38,441 nucleotides of DNA from an uncultured Selenomonadaceae bacterium. Lineage in GTDB: Bacteria > Bacillota > Negativicutes > Selenomonadales > Selenomonadaceae. The notes below the pieces were generated by a model. It had not been told where the DNA came from, did not search any database, and saw only the letters and a list, made by a program, of their open reading frames with translations. Positions 16,224 to 24,969 of the stretch are shown here, one piece after another. The position numbers and the translations under genes are program-made. The DNA lies in the NCBI GenBank assembly GCA_905236285.1, contig CAJOPN010000019.1, positions 1 to 38,441 on the forward strand, read 5' to 3'. Each line of letters opens with the position of its first letter. The first letter of the stretch is position 1.

Positions 16224-17048
16224 TTATAATTCCTTATAAAATTTTTCGGCAAAATTATCTTCAATCGTAAATTCGCCTAAATTTTTTACGTAACGTGAAT
16301 TTGTTCCGTGAAAATCAGATCCGCCGGTTACAAGCAAATTATATTTTTCAGCCAAATTCATATAACGCAAAGTATCTTCGAGATTATGAAAAGGATAAAA
16401 AACTTCAAGCGCGTCAATATTATGATTGCTGCAAATTTCTTCGACCAAATTATCATCACAAATTAATTTCGGATGAGCAAGAGAAACTATGCCGCCTGAG
16501 TTATGAACCAATTCGACAATTTCATCAATTTTTAAAAGATAACGCGGAAAATAAGCAGGTTTTCCTTTCTGGAGTATTTGTTCAAAAGCATCGCGAACGG
16601 TTTTGAAACATTCGTTGCGAACAAGAGCGCGGGCAATATGTGCACGACCGATTGATTTGCTTGTATTTGCGATTTTTAAAACGTCCGCTTCATTAATTTG
16701 AAATCCGAGTTCCTGAAGTTTTTCGACGATATTTGAAAATCGAGTCCAGCGAGCCTCAATCACGTCATTTAATTTATCTTGCAAATCACCGTCATAAATG
16801 TCAATATTGTATCCGACGAGATGAACATCATGCTGAGGATTTTCCGCGCTGAATTCGATACCCGGAATAATTTTGATTCCTTTATTGGGATAAAGTCCGT
16901 TTTCGTAAAGATGAATTATGCCGTCAACAGTATCATGATCCGTGATGGCGATATATTTTAATCCGATCTCTTTAGATGCGTTTACGAGTTCTTCGGCAGA
17001 AAAACTTCCGTCCGAAAAATTCGTGTGCATATGCAAATCACTTGCCAT
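16224..17048 (-). CDS. PHP-domain phosphoesterase (YciV/RNase AM-like)
   Basis: A 274-residue metal-dependent phosphoesterase of the PHP family. Metal-binding motifs are all present: DLHMHTNFSDGS at the N-terminus, AITDHDTVDG, IPGIEFSAE, IVSLAHPKL, and TGGSDFHG near the C-terminus. The best-studied relatives are E. coli YciV (RNase AM, trims 5' ends of rRNA and releases 3',5'-bisphosphate nucleotides) and related PHP exonucleases; the substrate here is not proven. ATG 17048 lies seven bases after GGAGAA; the upstream GTG at 17063 overlaps that site and is rejected. It is the first gene after the spoVS terminator and has a plausible promoter of its own, so it may lead the glycan-like transcript. 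Confidence 0.88.
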   Translation of the reverse strand: MASDLHMHTNFSDGSFSAEELVNASKEIGLKYIAITDHDTVDGIIHLYENGLYPNKGIKIIPGIEFSAENPQHDVHLVGYNIDIYDGDLQDKLNDVIEARWTRFSNIVEKLQELGFQINEADVLKIANTSKSIGRAHIARALVRNECFKTVRDAFEQILQKGKPAYFPRYLLKIDEIVELVHNSGGIVSLAHPKLICDDNLVEEICSNHNIDALEVFYPFHNLEDTLRYMNLAEKYNLLVTGGSDFHGTNSRYVKNLGEFTIEDNFAEKFYKEL

Positions 17049-17078
17049 TAAAAACTTCTCCACTTTGAAAGTTAAATT

Positions 17079-17108
17079 ATTCTATTGCCAAAAAATTATA
17101 TAAAACAA
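17079..17108 (-). promoter_or_regulatory. Possible promoter of the PHP/glycan-like cluster
   Basis: Minus strand: TTGTTT (17108-17103), 18 bases, TAGAAT (17084-17079). It sits just past the terminator hairpin and about 30 bases before the start codon. The match is moderate. Confidence 0.35.
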
Positions 17109-17109
17109 A

Positions 17110-17153
17110 ATGCGTAATGCGCAGATAAGAAAAATTAACTAAGCATTACGCAT
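17110..17153 (-). terminator. Terminator hairpin after spoVS
   Basis: A perfect 11-base inverted repeat, ATGCGTAATGC (17110-17120) and GCATTACGCAT (17143-17153), with a 22-base loop. On the minus strand it is followed by TTTTGTTTTATA. It lies 37 bases past the spoVS stop. Confidence 0.65.
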
Positions 17154-17189
17154 CATAAAGAAGGCAGTAAAAAAATTTATTTTTTAAAT

Positions 17190-17450
17190 TCAACGAGGTT
17201 CAACGATCAATCTAATAGCCGTACGTTCGCTACCATCGATTTCAATGTCGGTGAAAGCGGGAATGCAGATTAAATCTACGCCGTGCGGGGCAACGAAACC
17301 GCGTGCAATAGCAACCGCCTTGACCGCTTGGTTCAGCGCACCGGCACCTATCGCCTGCATTTCTGCACTTCCGCTTTCGCGAATTACTCCGGCGAGAGCT
17401 CCGGCGACGGAATTTGGATTTGATTTAGCTGATACCTTTAAAATTTCCAT
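17190..17450 (-). CDS. spoVS: Stage V sporulation protein S
   Basis: The small 86-residue SpoVS protein, an Alba-like fold that in Bacillus affects septation, spore coat formation and RNA/DNA-linked regulation. The length is exactly that of the family. Seen: MEILKVSAKSNPNSVAGALAG, a Gly/Ala-rich middle (GAGALNQAVKAVAIARGF), and IPAFTDIEIDGSERTAI. ATG 17450 has a strong GAGGAGG site; the open frame upstream (to 17552) is Arg-rich and not part of the family, so it is excluded. In Bacillus spoVS follows rny and ymdB; here it is about 18 kb from them, next to a sensor kinase. Its base composition is less AT-rich than its neighbours, as expected for a highly expressed gene. Confidence 0.93.
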   Translation of the reverse strand: MEILKVSAKSNPNSVAGALAGVIRESGSAEMQAIGAGALNQAVKAVAIARGFVAPHGVDLICIPAFTDIEIDGSERTAIRLIVEPR

Positions 17451-17651
17451 ATCTGTTCCTCCTCTCTTTGCTGCATTAAAACGATTGCTGGTTCTCCGGT
17501 TGCTGCGGCTTCTTCTGCGTCTAAGTTTTCCTATTCGTTTATTATTCTGCAATCCTTTTATAAATCCTGCAGAAATAATTTTCAGTTTTCAAAATTTTTT
17601 TAATCATAAACTTTTTATTAATTTATAAATTTTTTTTAAACTTTTTTTGAA

Positions 17652-20600
17652 TTATGCCGCATCTTTTAAAAGTGCATTTATTTTTTCCCAATCCAATTTT
17701 GCGGCTGCATTTTTTATTTCTTTATAAATTTTTGATTTATCTTCAGGCAATTTGTAATCATCGAGCGATTGAATTACAAACATTAAAGAATCATAATCGA
17801 ATGAGGCAGAAATTTCTTTCATTGCTTCAAATGCTTCAGCCAATTCCGCATCGTCAATCAGCGGTTTATTTGAATCGTCCTCTTCAGGCTTGAGTAACGG
17901 CGACAATTTTTTTTCATAACTTGAATAAAGTTCCAATAATTCCGATGTACAATCTTTTATTTCATTTATATAACCGGAATTTCCCGCATCTTCAAGTCGT
18001 TTTGCTCTTTCGGATAATTCTTTTGCACCTATTACCCTTGCCGAACTTTTCAAGGCGTGAACTTTCGTCGTGTAATTCTTCCAGTCTTCATTGTCAAAAA
18101 AAGTTTTTATTTCGTTTACTCCGTTTGAAACCGATTGAGCAAATACGTTAAGTGCATCCATATATGATTCGACTCCGCCGCAATGAACTATTCCTTCAAA
18201 TGTATTTAAGCCGTCAATATATTTAAGCCATTCAGGTAATTTTTTATTGGATTTTATTTGTTCAGCCTCTTGCTCCTCTTTTGAAATTATAACTTTTTCT
18301 TTCGGCAGATAATGAATTATCATTGATTCGAGTGAGGAAGAATTAATTGGTTTTGTCAAATAATCGCTGAATCCTGCATTCATATATTCAGTTCTTGCTC
18401 CGCTGACTGCATTTGCCGTGAGAGAGATAACCGGCGTTTCTTTATTTAAATTATGTGGAAGTTCTTTCATTTTTTTAAGAGTTTCAATTCCATCAATTCC
18501 TGGCATTCGATGATCCAAAAAAATTATATCGTATTTATTTTTCGTGACGAGATGGAGACATTCATAACCACTTTCTGCCGTGAAAATTTGAATTTGTGTT
18601 TGTTTCAAAAGTCCTTTGACTACTGTTAAATTCATTACCGTATCATCGACGACTAAAATTTTTGCTTTTGGTGCAGTAAATTTTTCATGATATTCTTTAT
18701 GTTGAGCAATGCTGTGACGATAATTTTCTTCAAAATCTCCAATCGGCTGCCAATTCATTACTTTTTGTTCAAGTTCAAATGAAAATACAGAACCTTTTCC
18801 GTAAATGCTGTCAACCTCAAGTTTTGATCCCATTAATCTTAAAATTTGTTGAGTTATGCTCATTCCTAAACCTGTGCCTTCAACATTACGATTTCTTTTT
18901 TCTTCAATCCTTTCAAATGCACTGAAAAGTTTTTCAATATCTTCTTCTTTAATTCCAATACCTGTATCTTTCACGCTGAATTTTATTAAAATTTTATCGT
19001 CGGATTCTTTTTCAAAACCGATAACCATTCTTACCGAGCCTTTTTCGGTATATTTGACGGCGTTTGTCAAAATATTTGTCGCCGCCTGCTTGATACGAAT
19101 TTCATCACCAAAAAGAATTGTCGGCAATTCGGGATCCGCATCGACAATAAATTCAAGTCCTTTATCTTGCGCTCGTTTTTGAATCATATTGACCAAATCA
19201 TTTAAAAGAGAACTCAACGCATATTCGACAGGAATTATTTCCATTTTTCCTGCCTCAATCTTTGAAAAATCCAAAATATCATTTACTAGACCTAGAAGAC
19301 TATTTCCGGCATTATGAATATTTTCGGCGTATTCGATTATTGTTTTGTCTTTGCTCTCGCGGAGAATCATTTCATTCATTCCGAGTACTGCATTAATCGG
19401 CGTACGAATTTCATGGCTCATATTAGATAAAAATAATGATTTCGCCTGATTTGCAGACTCAGCTTCTTTTGCCATTTTTCTTAATTTGTGATTCGATTCC
19501 TGCACAACTGTAACCAAATCTTTTAATTCGTCAGTCGTCGCTTTTAAAAATGTTGCAAGCCTGTCAATAAGCGGTATTGCATGATTTTCATTGTCGCTGT
19601 AATGCGGGGAAACGCTGCCGTCACATATCAAATTTAAAGGTTCTTCACATTCCCTCATGCCGACTGAAATTATTGCTCCGTTTAACATTCCGCCTTTTTC
19701 TTTGTATCTGTATATTTCGGCATTTCCGTAGCATGCCATTGTTGCTTTATGAAATCTCAAATAATCTTTCAATTCGACTTTCGCCAAATCATTTAAAAAT
19801 ACATTTCTTGAACCGCATACATATAAAAATATCGCTTCCGGTCCGAATTTTCTCATTCGTTCGCTTGCCTGCCATGTCTCGTTCAAAACTTCCTGTGGAT
19901 TGCCGTAACTCAGACGAATTTTTTCACCTTCATAGACATCCGAGCCAAAATATAACCAGCCTTTTTCGTCATAAACCGGCGGAATTCTTGCTATCGTACA
20001 GCCGTTTCTTTTCAACAAAAGCGGAAATTCACATATATTTAAAAGAAAAAATTTGTCCGGCTCTACGTTTAAATATTTTTTATATATGTGCGCCGCAGGA
20101 ATTTTATCAATTTCGGCTATGCAGGTACTTCCTACCGTTTTGGTTATTTTCATTTCTTTTCCCAAAGGTTTCCAGCCGAGATGATATTCACTCTCCACAT
20201 GCAAATCATTTCCGCTGTAAACGATTAGAATTATTCCGTCCGTGTAATAATTTGTACCGAGAATATATTGAATTGAATTATCGGTACTATATTTCTTTTG
20301 AAAATTGTTTAATCCAAGATTGAAATTTTCCTTGTCCACTTCGACAAATCCGGCTTCAGCTCCGAAAAAAGGAACGTCATCGTAATTTTTGCTTATATCT
20401 TCGACAAATGACGGAATATAACGAGCCTTGCCTGCACAAAGTACCTCAACAGCTTTTATTTCGGAAAATTTTTTTAATTGGTTTCGGAAATATGCTGTTG
20501 CCTCTCCGTTTTCCATCATCTCCTCGCCGCATTCCAAAATCGTAACGTCGGATCTTTCAAAGTAACAGCACGAAATAATTATATACCGTTGATAATATCT

Positions 20601-20852
20601 CGTTGAATAGGCCACATCATTTTCAAAATTTTTGCGTCCAAATGTGGTCAGCGACATTCCGACTACTTTCGCTTTCGGCAATGACTCTCTCAAAAGTTCG
20701 TGAGCGTTTTGCAAACCAATCGCCAAGAAGTGTGAAGTTAAAACTTTTATAAAAACACAATGAGCATTTTTATATTCTTCGCTCATTTTTATTTCTTCAA
20801 GCCATGTTACATAATCGGCTTTATTAGTTATTTTGTAAGTTTTTTGTATCAA
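17652..20852 (-). CDS. FIST-domain hybrid histidine kinase (FIST-HisKA-HATPase-REC-HPt)
   Basis: A soluble phosphorelay kinase of 1066 residues with no membrane segment. Residues about 30-400 match the FIST N and C sensor domains (a family thought to bind small ligands such as amino acids), including VVGMSLTT, VPFFGAEAGF and a late AIFLYVCGSRN. Then: HisKA SHEIRTPINAV (His480), HATPase with DTGIGI and GTGLGM, receiver VVDDTVMN and FLDHRMPGIDG (Asp780), HPt VHALKSSARVIGA (His932), and a C-terminal helical domain (about 1000-1066) of unknown nature. The kinase core is closely similar to the membrane kinase of this window, suggesting duplication. TTG 20852 follows GGAGGA. It has its own promoter; no partner DNA-binding regulator is nearby. 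Confidence 0.92.
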   Translation of the reverse strand: MIQKTYKITNKADYVTWLEEIKMSEEYKNAHCVFIKVLTSHFLAIGLQNAHELLRESLPKAKVVGMSLTTFGRKNFENDVAYSTRYYQRYIIISCCYFERSDVTILECGEEMMENGEATAYFRNQLKKFSEIKAVEVLCAGKARYIPSFVEDISKNYDDVPFFGAEAGFVEVDKENFNLGLNNFQKKYSTDNSIQYILGTNYYTDGIILIVYSGNDLHVESEYHLGWKPLGKEMKITKTVGSTCIAEIDKIPAAHIYKKYLNVEPDKFFLLNICEFPLLLKRNGCTIARIPPVYDEKGWLYFGSDVYEGEKIRLSYGNPQEVLNETWQASERMRKFGPEAIFLYVCGSRNVFLNDLAKVELKDYLRFHKATMACYGNAEIYRYKEKGGMLNGAIISVGMRECEEPLNLICDGSVSPHYSDNENHAIPLIDRLATFLKATTDELKDLVTVVQESNHKLRKMAKEAESANQAKSLFLSNMSHEIRTPINAVLGMNEMILRESKDKTIIEYAENIHNAGNSLLGLVNDILDFSKIEAGKMEIIPVEYALSSLLNDLVNMIQKRAQDKGLEFIVDADPELPTILFGDEIRIKQAATNILTNAVKYTEKGSVRMVIGFEKESDDKILIKFSVKDTGIGIKEEDIEKLFSAFERIEEKRNRNVEGTGLGMSITQQILRLMGSKLEVDSIYGKGSVFSFELEQKVMNWQPIGDFEENYRHSIAQHKEYHEKFTAPKAKILVVDDTVMNLTVVKGLLKQTQIQIFTAESGYECLHLVTKNKYDIIFLDHRMPGIDGIETLKKMKELPHNLNKETPVISLTANAVSGARTEYMNAGFSDYLTKPINSSSLESMIIHYLPKEKVIISKEEQEAEQIKSNKKLPEWLKYIDGLNTFEGIVHCGGVESYMDALNVFAQSVSNGVNEIKTFFDNEDWKNYTTKVHALKSSARVIGAKELSERAKRLEDAGNSGYINEIKDCTSELLELYSSYEKKLSPLLKPEEDDSNKPLIDDAELAEAFEAMKEISASFDYDSLMFVIQSLDDYKLPEDKSKIYKEIKNAAAKLDWEKINALLKDAA

Positions 20853-20906
20853 TGAAAGTCAATCCTCCAATTCATTGATTTTTATTTTCGAACAAATTTT
20901 CATATT

Positions 20907-20935
20907 ATGATAACAAAAAAATTTAAAACATTCAA
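20907..20935 (-). promoter_or_regulatory. Promoter of the FIST kinase gene
   Basis: Minus strand: TTGAAT (20935-20930), 17 bases, TATCAT (20912-20907). It lies about 55 bases before the TTG start and directly after the LysR terminator. Confidence 0.5.
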
Positions 20936-20950
20936 GAAAAAATTAATGCA

Positions 20951-20979
20951 AAAAAATGCCGCTCAAAATTTTTCAAGCG
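20951..20979 (-). terminator. Probable terminator of the LysR gene
   Basis: On the minus strand a CGCTT...GAGCG stem with A/T-rich inner pairs (20979-20960) is followed by GCATTTTTTTGC. It starts about 20 bases after the LysR stop codon. The stem is short, so strength is uncertain. Confidence 0.5.
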
Positions 20980-20998
20980 ATTAAATTTTTTTTAAAAT

Positions 20999-21883
20999 TC
21001 AATTTGATAAAACATCGGTAGGATTTTTACAGAAATTTATAAATGCCTGAGCGGCTTTTGAAACGTAACGTTCTTTTTTCCACGCAAGACCAATATCAAC
21101 GAAAATCGGATCGCTTAGAGGAAGTGCACAAATATTTTTTGAATCGTTTGCAATGAAGTCAAGCAAAAATGCAATTCCCACTCCGTGAGCAACCAGACCT
21201 TTAATAGTCGTAATTTGTCCCGATTCAAGAACGATATTCGGAGAAACATTTATTGAACGAAGACGCTCCTGAACTATTCTGCGAAGATATGAGCCTTCTT
21301 TCATAACAATTAAATCTGAAGAGGCAATATCCGAATTTGAAATTTTTTTCTTTTTTGCAAGTTTTGAAGATTTGGGAACACATGCGACGAGTTGAGAACG
21401 AGTCATTGGCAAAATATTTAAACTCGACGGCGCATTTGAAGTTATGACAATTCCAAAATCCAATTCATCACGTTCAAGCATGTCAAGAATTGCAATCGAT
21501 CCTTCCTCAAAAAGCAAAACATCTAAAGCGGGATGAATTGTCTGAAAGCCTGAAAAAATTTTCGGGAACAAAATTGCTCCCATCATCGGCGGAATTCCAA
21601 TTTTTATTACGCCTTTTTGAAGTTGTTTAAAATCATTCACTTCAATCAAAGCATCATTGAGACAGCGAAGAGCAACATCAACGCGACTTAAAAAAACCGA
21701 TCCTTCCGGAGTTAATGTTAATTGTTTTTGACTTCGATCAAATAATTGTATTTCGAGTTCCGATTCTAATTTTTTAATTGCAACGGTAATATTCGGCTGA
21801 GAAACTTTTAAACGTTTTGCGGCTCGTGTAATATTATGAAGGCGACTTGCCATTTGAAAATATTCTAATTGTCTGAGTTCCAT
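20999..21883 (-). CDS. LysR-family transcriptional regulator
   Basis: A 294-residue LysR-type regulator: an N-terminal winged helix-turn-helix (MELRQLEYF, ITRAAKRLKVSQPNITVAIKKLE, LFDRSQKQLTLTPEG) and a periplasmic-binding-protein-like effector domain from about residue 90 (GVIKIGIPPMMGAILFP). The effector-domain start with GIPP and the SQPNIT helix resemble regulators of the CidR/CynR/YybE kind, but the target is not identifiable. ATG 21883 follows GGAGGAT. It is read away from pyrH with a shared 136-base intergenic region; LysR regulators often control a divergent gene, yet pyrH is housekeeping, so autoregulation is the safer guess. Confidence 0.9.
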   Translation of the reverse strand: MELRQLEYFQMASRLHNITRAAKRLKVSQPNITVAIKKLESELEIQLFDRSQKQLTLTPEGSVFLSRVDVALRCLNDALIEVNDFKQLQKGVIKIGIPPMMGAILFPKIFSGFQTIHPALDVLLFEEGSIAILDMLERDELDFGIVITSNAPSSLNILPMTRSQLVACVPKSSKLAKKKKISNSDIASSDLIVMKEGSYLRRIVQERLRSINVSPNIVLESGQITTIKGLVAHGVGIAFLLDFIANDSKNICALPLSDPIFVDIGLAWKKERYVSKAAQAFINFCKNPTDVLSN

Positions 21884-21923
21884 ATCTTTTGATCCTCCAA
21901 AAATAATTAAAACTTATTATCAC

Positions 21924-21952
21924 ATTTTACAACGAAAAAATTTTTTGTGCAA
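21924..21952 (-). promoter_or_regulatory. Promoter of the LysR gene
   Basis: Minus strand: TTGCAC (21952-21947), 17 bases with a symmetric A6T6 element, TAAAAT (21929-21924). It is about 40 bases before the ATG. Confidence 0.55.
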
Positions 21953-22019
21953 TAAGCAGGAAAAGTTTTATTTATCGTGAATTTAAAATCAAAAGTGAAT
22001 GAGCGAATGGGGTGTTTGT

Positions 22020-22727
22020 GTGAAATATAAACGAATCATTTTAAAATTAAGCGGCGAATCATTGGCAGGCGATGAAGATTACGGAATAAAACCGGAAGTA
22101 GTTGAAGCACTCGCAAAACAAATCAAACGCATTCACGATAGCAAACTTGAAGTTGCGGTTGTCGTAGGAGGCGGAAATATTTGGAGAGGACTAAGTGGAA
22201 GTGCGAAAGGAATGGACAGAACTGCAGCTGATTACATGGGAATGCTTGCAACTGTTATGAATGCTCTTGCACTTCAGGACGCACTCGAAAAAATGGGCGT
22301 GTTCACTCGCGTACAAACTGCAATCGAAATGAGGGAAGTGGCAGAACCTTATATAAGAAGAAGAGCAGTCAGACATCTTGAAAAAGGTCGCGTTGTGATT
22401 TTCGGAGCAGGAACCGGTAATCCGTATTTTTCGACTGATACAACTGCTGCATTGAGAGCGGCGGAAATTGAGGCCGACGTAATTTTGATGGCGAAAAAAG
22501 GAACTGACGGAATTTATGACAAAGACCCGAATAAATGTTCCGACGCTAAAAAATTTGAAAAACTTTCTTATATTGAAATTTTAAATCGCGGTCTTCATGT
22601 AATGGATTCGACTGCAACCTCTCTTTGTATGGATAATGAAATTCCTCTTGTCGTCTTCAGCATTGATGAATACGAAAATATTTTCAAGGCGGCAATGGGT
22701 GAAGAAATCGGCACAACGGTAGGATAA
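22020..22727 (+). CDS. pyrH: UMP kinase
   Basis: This hexameric cytoplasmic enzyme phosphorylates UMP to UDP for pyrimidine nucleotide synthesis. At 235 residues it has the usual length if begun at GTG 22020 ([14 protein letters not shown] follows directly); the in-frame ATG at 21999 would add seven untypical residues, and the GGGGTG ribosome site lies between. Motifs seen: [36 protein letters not shown], and [20 protein letters not shown]. It starts the pyrH-frr-uppS-cdsA run. In most bacteria rpsB and tsf precede pyrH; here a divergent LysR gene does. Confidence 0.95.
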   Translation: MKYKRIILKLSGESLAGDEDYGIKPEVVEALAKQIKRIHDSKLEVAVVVGGGNIWRGLSGSAKGMDRTAADYMGMLATVMNALALQDALEKMGVFTRVQTAIEMREVAEPYIRRRAVRHLEKGRVVIFGAGTGNPYFSTDTTAALRAAEIEADVILMAKKGTDGIYDKDPNKCSDAKKFEKLSYIEILNRGLHVMDSTATSLCMDNEIPLVVFSIDEYENIFKAAMGEEIGTTVG

Positions 22728-22760
22728 AAAAATTTTTTTTAATTGAAAGGCAGATGCAAA

Positions 22761-23318
22761 ATGATTGATGACATAATGAAATCGCAAGAAGAAAAAATGA
22801 AAAAAACTCTCGAAGGTCTAAAAAAAGAATATGGAACACTCAGAGCAGGTCGAGCCGCTCCTTCTCTTCTCGATAAAGTTATGGTTGATTATTACGGAAC
22901 TCCCACACCTGTCAATCAAATGGCAGCCGTTACAGTTCCCGAACCGCGAATGATTATGATTAAGCCTTACGATAAAAGCAGTATCAAAGAAATTGAAAAG
23001 GCAATTCAAAAATCAGATCTCGGACTCACTCCAAATTCTGACGGTACTACAATTCGTCTTGCAATTCCTCAACTCACTCAGGAGAGACGCAAGGAAATTG
23101 TAAAAGTCGTAAACAAAAAAGCCGAAGAGGCGAAAGTTGCAATGAGAAATATTCGCCGCGATGGTAATGAAGCAATCAAAAAAGCCGAGAAAAACAAAGA
23201 AATTACTGAAGACGACAGAAAAGACGCGCAGGAAAAAATTCAAAAACTTTTGGACAAATATATAAAATCCATTGACAGCACTAAAGCAGCGAAAGAAAAA
23301 GAAGTCATGGAAGTTTGA
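22761..23318 (+). CDS. frr: Ribosome recycling factor
   Basis: With EF-G this protein splits post-termination ribosomes. Begun at ATG 22761 it has 185 residues, exactly the family norm; an upstream in-frame TTG at 22743 lies at or before the AAAGG site and is rejected. Seen: [24 protein letters not shown], near-universal in the family, then [14 protein letters not shown] and [13 protein letters not shown]. It follows pyrH after 33 bases that include an A7T8 element. Confidence 0.97.
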   Translation: MIDDIMKSQEEKMKKTLEGLKKEYGTLRAGRAAPSLLDKVMVDYYGTPTPVNQMAAVTVPEPRMIMIKPYDKSSIKEIEKAIQKSDLGLTPNSDGTTIRLAIPQLTQERRKEIVKVVNKKAEEAKVAMRNIRRDGNEAIKKAEKNKEITEDDRKDAQEKIQKLLDKYIKSIDSTKAAKEKEVMEV

Positions 23319-23321
23319 TTA

Positions 23322-24071
23322 ATGCAGAATGAAATGACCGAAAAAAATAATTCCGAATTACCGAATCATGTCGGAATAATAATGGACGGCAACGGAAGAT
23401 GGGCCGAAAATTTAGGCTTGATGAGAAGTGCCGGGCATTTGGCGGGAGTAAAAACCTTAAAGCAAATTATTAAAACTGCCGTGAATATAAATTTAAAAAC
23501 ATTGACCGTGTATGCTTTTTCAACCGAAAATTGGAAGAGACCGCATACAGAGGTTGATTTTCTTATGCACTTGTTCAGCGAATATCTTGAAAAAGAAAAA
23601 CGAGAACTTAATGAAAAAAATGTAAAAATTCATTTCATCGGACGAATTAACGAATTGCCGCAAAGTTTAATAAGTCAAGCACATGATGCGGAAGAGATGA
23701 TGAAAAAAAATACCGGCTTAAAATTCAATGTGGCAACGAATTACGGCGGACAAGATGAAATAGTTCGTGCGACAAAAAAAATTGCTGAAAAAATTTTGAA
23801 CGGCGAATTGAAGATTGACGAAATTGACGCAAAAATTTTTGAATCGCAGCTGGACACGGTCGGCGATCCTCCGATAGATTTATTAATCAGAACCGGTGGT
23901 GATCTTCGTATCAGTAATTTTATGTTGTGGCAGTCGGCTTACTCTGAATTTTGGTTTACCGAAACGAATTTTCCAGAATTTACTCCCGAAGAATTTTTAA
24001 AAGCATTGAAAGATTTTTCAAAACGTGACCGGCGTTTCGGCAATGTTAAAACCTCTCAAACAAAAGGGTGA
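23322..24071 (+). CDS. uppS: Isoprenyl transferase (undecaprenyl diphosphate synthase)
   Basis: This cis-prenyltransferase makes the C55 lipid carrier used for peptidoglycan and surface polysaccharides. Seen: HVGIIMDGNGRWAE with the catalytic Asp near 22, GVKTLKQII, LTVYAFSTENWKRP, NYGGQDEIV, and the C-terminal DLLIRTGGDLRISNF and SAYSEFWF. At 249 residues it is normal. It begins 3 bases after the frr stop; its tail carries the ribosome site of cdsA. The product supports the glycan genes elsewhere in the window. Confidence 0.96.
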   Translation: MQNEMTEKNNSELPNHVGIIMDGNGRWAENLGLMRSAGHLAGVKTLKQIIKTAVNINLKTLTVYAFSTENWKRPHTEVDFLMHLFSEYLEKEKRELNEKNVKIHFIGRINELPQSLISQAHDAEEMMKKNTGLKFNVATNYGGQDEIVRATKKIAEKILNGELKIDEIDAKIFESQLDTVGDPPIDLLIRTGGDLRISNFMLWQSAYSEFWFTETNFPEFTPEEFLKALKDFSKRDRRFGNVKTSQTKG

Positions 24072-24078
24072 AAAAATA

Positions 24079-24969
24079 TTGATAATAAGAATAATAAGCG
24101 GCATAATCGGAATAAGCATCGCCGCAATCGTGATTCAACTCGGCGGCTTACCATTTGCGGCATTTGCAATTCTTTTGAGTTTAATCGGCTGGTTTGAATA
24201 TTCAAAAATGATGAAGTCGAAAGGTCTGGACATAACATTTTTTTCAGGCGTGCCGATTTTAATATTGATGCTTTGTTGCGCTTGGCTCGGAAATATAGAA
24301 GAAATTCTTGCAGTACTGACAATCGGAATGCTTTTTATTTTTTTGATGACGGTTTTTCTTCACGGTTCGGTAAGACCTATAGACGCTTGCGCTTCCGTTG
24401 CAGGCGTTTTGTATATAGGACTGCCGTTTTCTCATTTAATTTTGTTGAGATTTTTGGACGATGAAAGAATTGAAATGCCTATGGATACCGTTACAAATTT
24501 GATGAATGACGGTTTTGCATTTGAACAGACTTTGAAAACTTTGACGGATTTTAATTTTGATGTCGGAAGTGCTTTAATTTGGATTTTATTTATTTGCACA
24601 TGGTCGAGCGATACATTTGCTTATTTCGTCGGAGTGACAATCGGCTCGCACAAATTGGCAAGTTCAATAAGTCCGAATAAAACGATTGAAGGATTTATCG
24701 GCGGAGTACTCGGAACGACTGCAATGGCTGTTTTGGTCGGACATGTTTTTTTTAATTTTCCTTTGATTGAAATGGCGATACTCGGTTTTATTCTGGCAAT
24801 CGTCGCAACTCTCGGCGATCTTGTTGAATCGGTCATAAAACGTTTTGCAGGTGTAAAAGATTCGGGAATACTTTTACCAGGACACGGCGGAATGCTTGAT
24901 CGCTTCGACAGTATTTTTTTCACCGCACCGATTTTTTATTATTTCATAATTGTTGCAGGTTTAATATGA
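24079..24969 (+). CDS. cdsA: Phosphatidate cytidylyltransferase
   Basis: A polytopic inner-membrane enzyme forming CDP-diacylglycerol from phosphatidate and CTP. The family signature is complete at the C-terminus: SVIKRFAGVKDSG followed by LPGHGGMLDRFDS. About eight membrane segments are visible. I choose TTG 24079 (IIRIISGIIGISI follows), because AAGGGTGA overlapping the uppS stop is well placed; an ATG at 24043 inside uppS is the alternative and would add 12 residues. About 296 residues, slightly long because of an extra loop near 135-165. The usual following genes dxr and rseP are not present; an LPS-type glycosyltransferase follows with a 4-base overlap. Confidence 0.93.
   Translation: MIIRIISGIIGISIAAIVIQLGGLPFAAFAILLSLIGWFEYSKMMKSKGLDITFFSGVPILILMLCCAWLGNIEEILAVLTIGMLFIFLMTVFLHGSVRPIDACASVAGVLYIGLPFSHLILLRFLDDERIEMPMDTVTNLMNDGFAFEQTLKTLTDFNFDVGSALIWILFICTWSSDTFAYFVGVTIGSHKLASSISPNKTIEGFIGGVLGTTAMAVLVGHVFFNFPLIEMAILGFILAIVATLGDLVESVIKRFAGVKDSGILLPGHGGMLDRFDSIFFTAPIFYYFIIVAGLI

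Noticed and set aside
17110-17153. 11-base inverted repeat considered as an attachment site or mobile-element end
   Set aside because: There is no transposase or second copy; its place after spoVS with a T-rich tail fits a terminator.
17451-17552. Arg-rich N-terminal extension of SpoVS
   Set aside because: The family is 86 residues and ATG 17450 has a strong ribosome site; the extension is not family-like.
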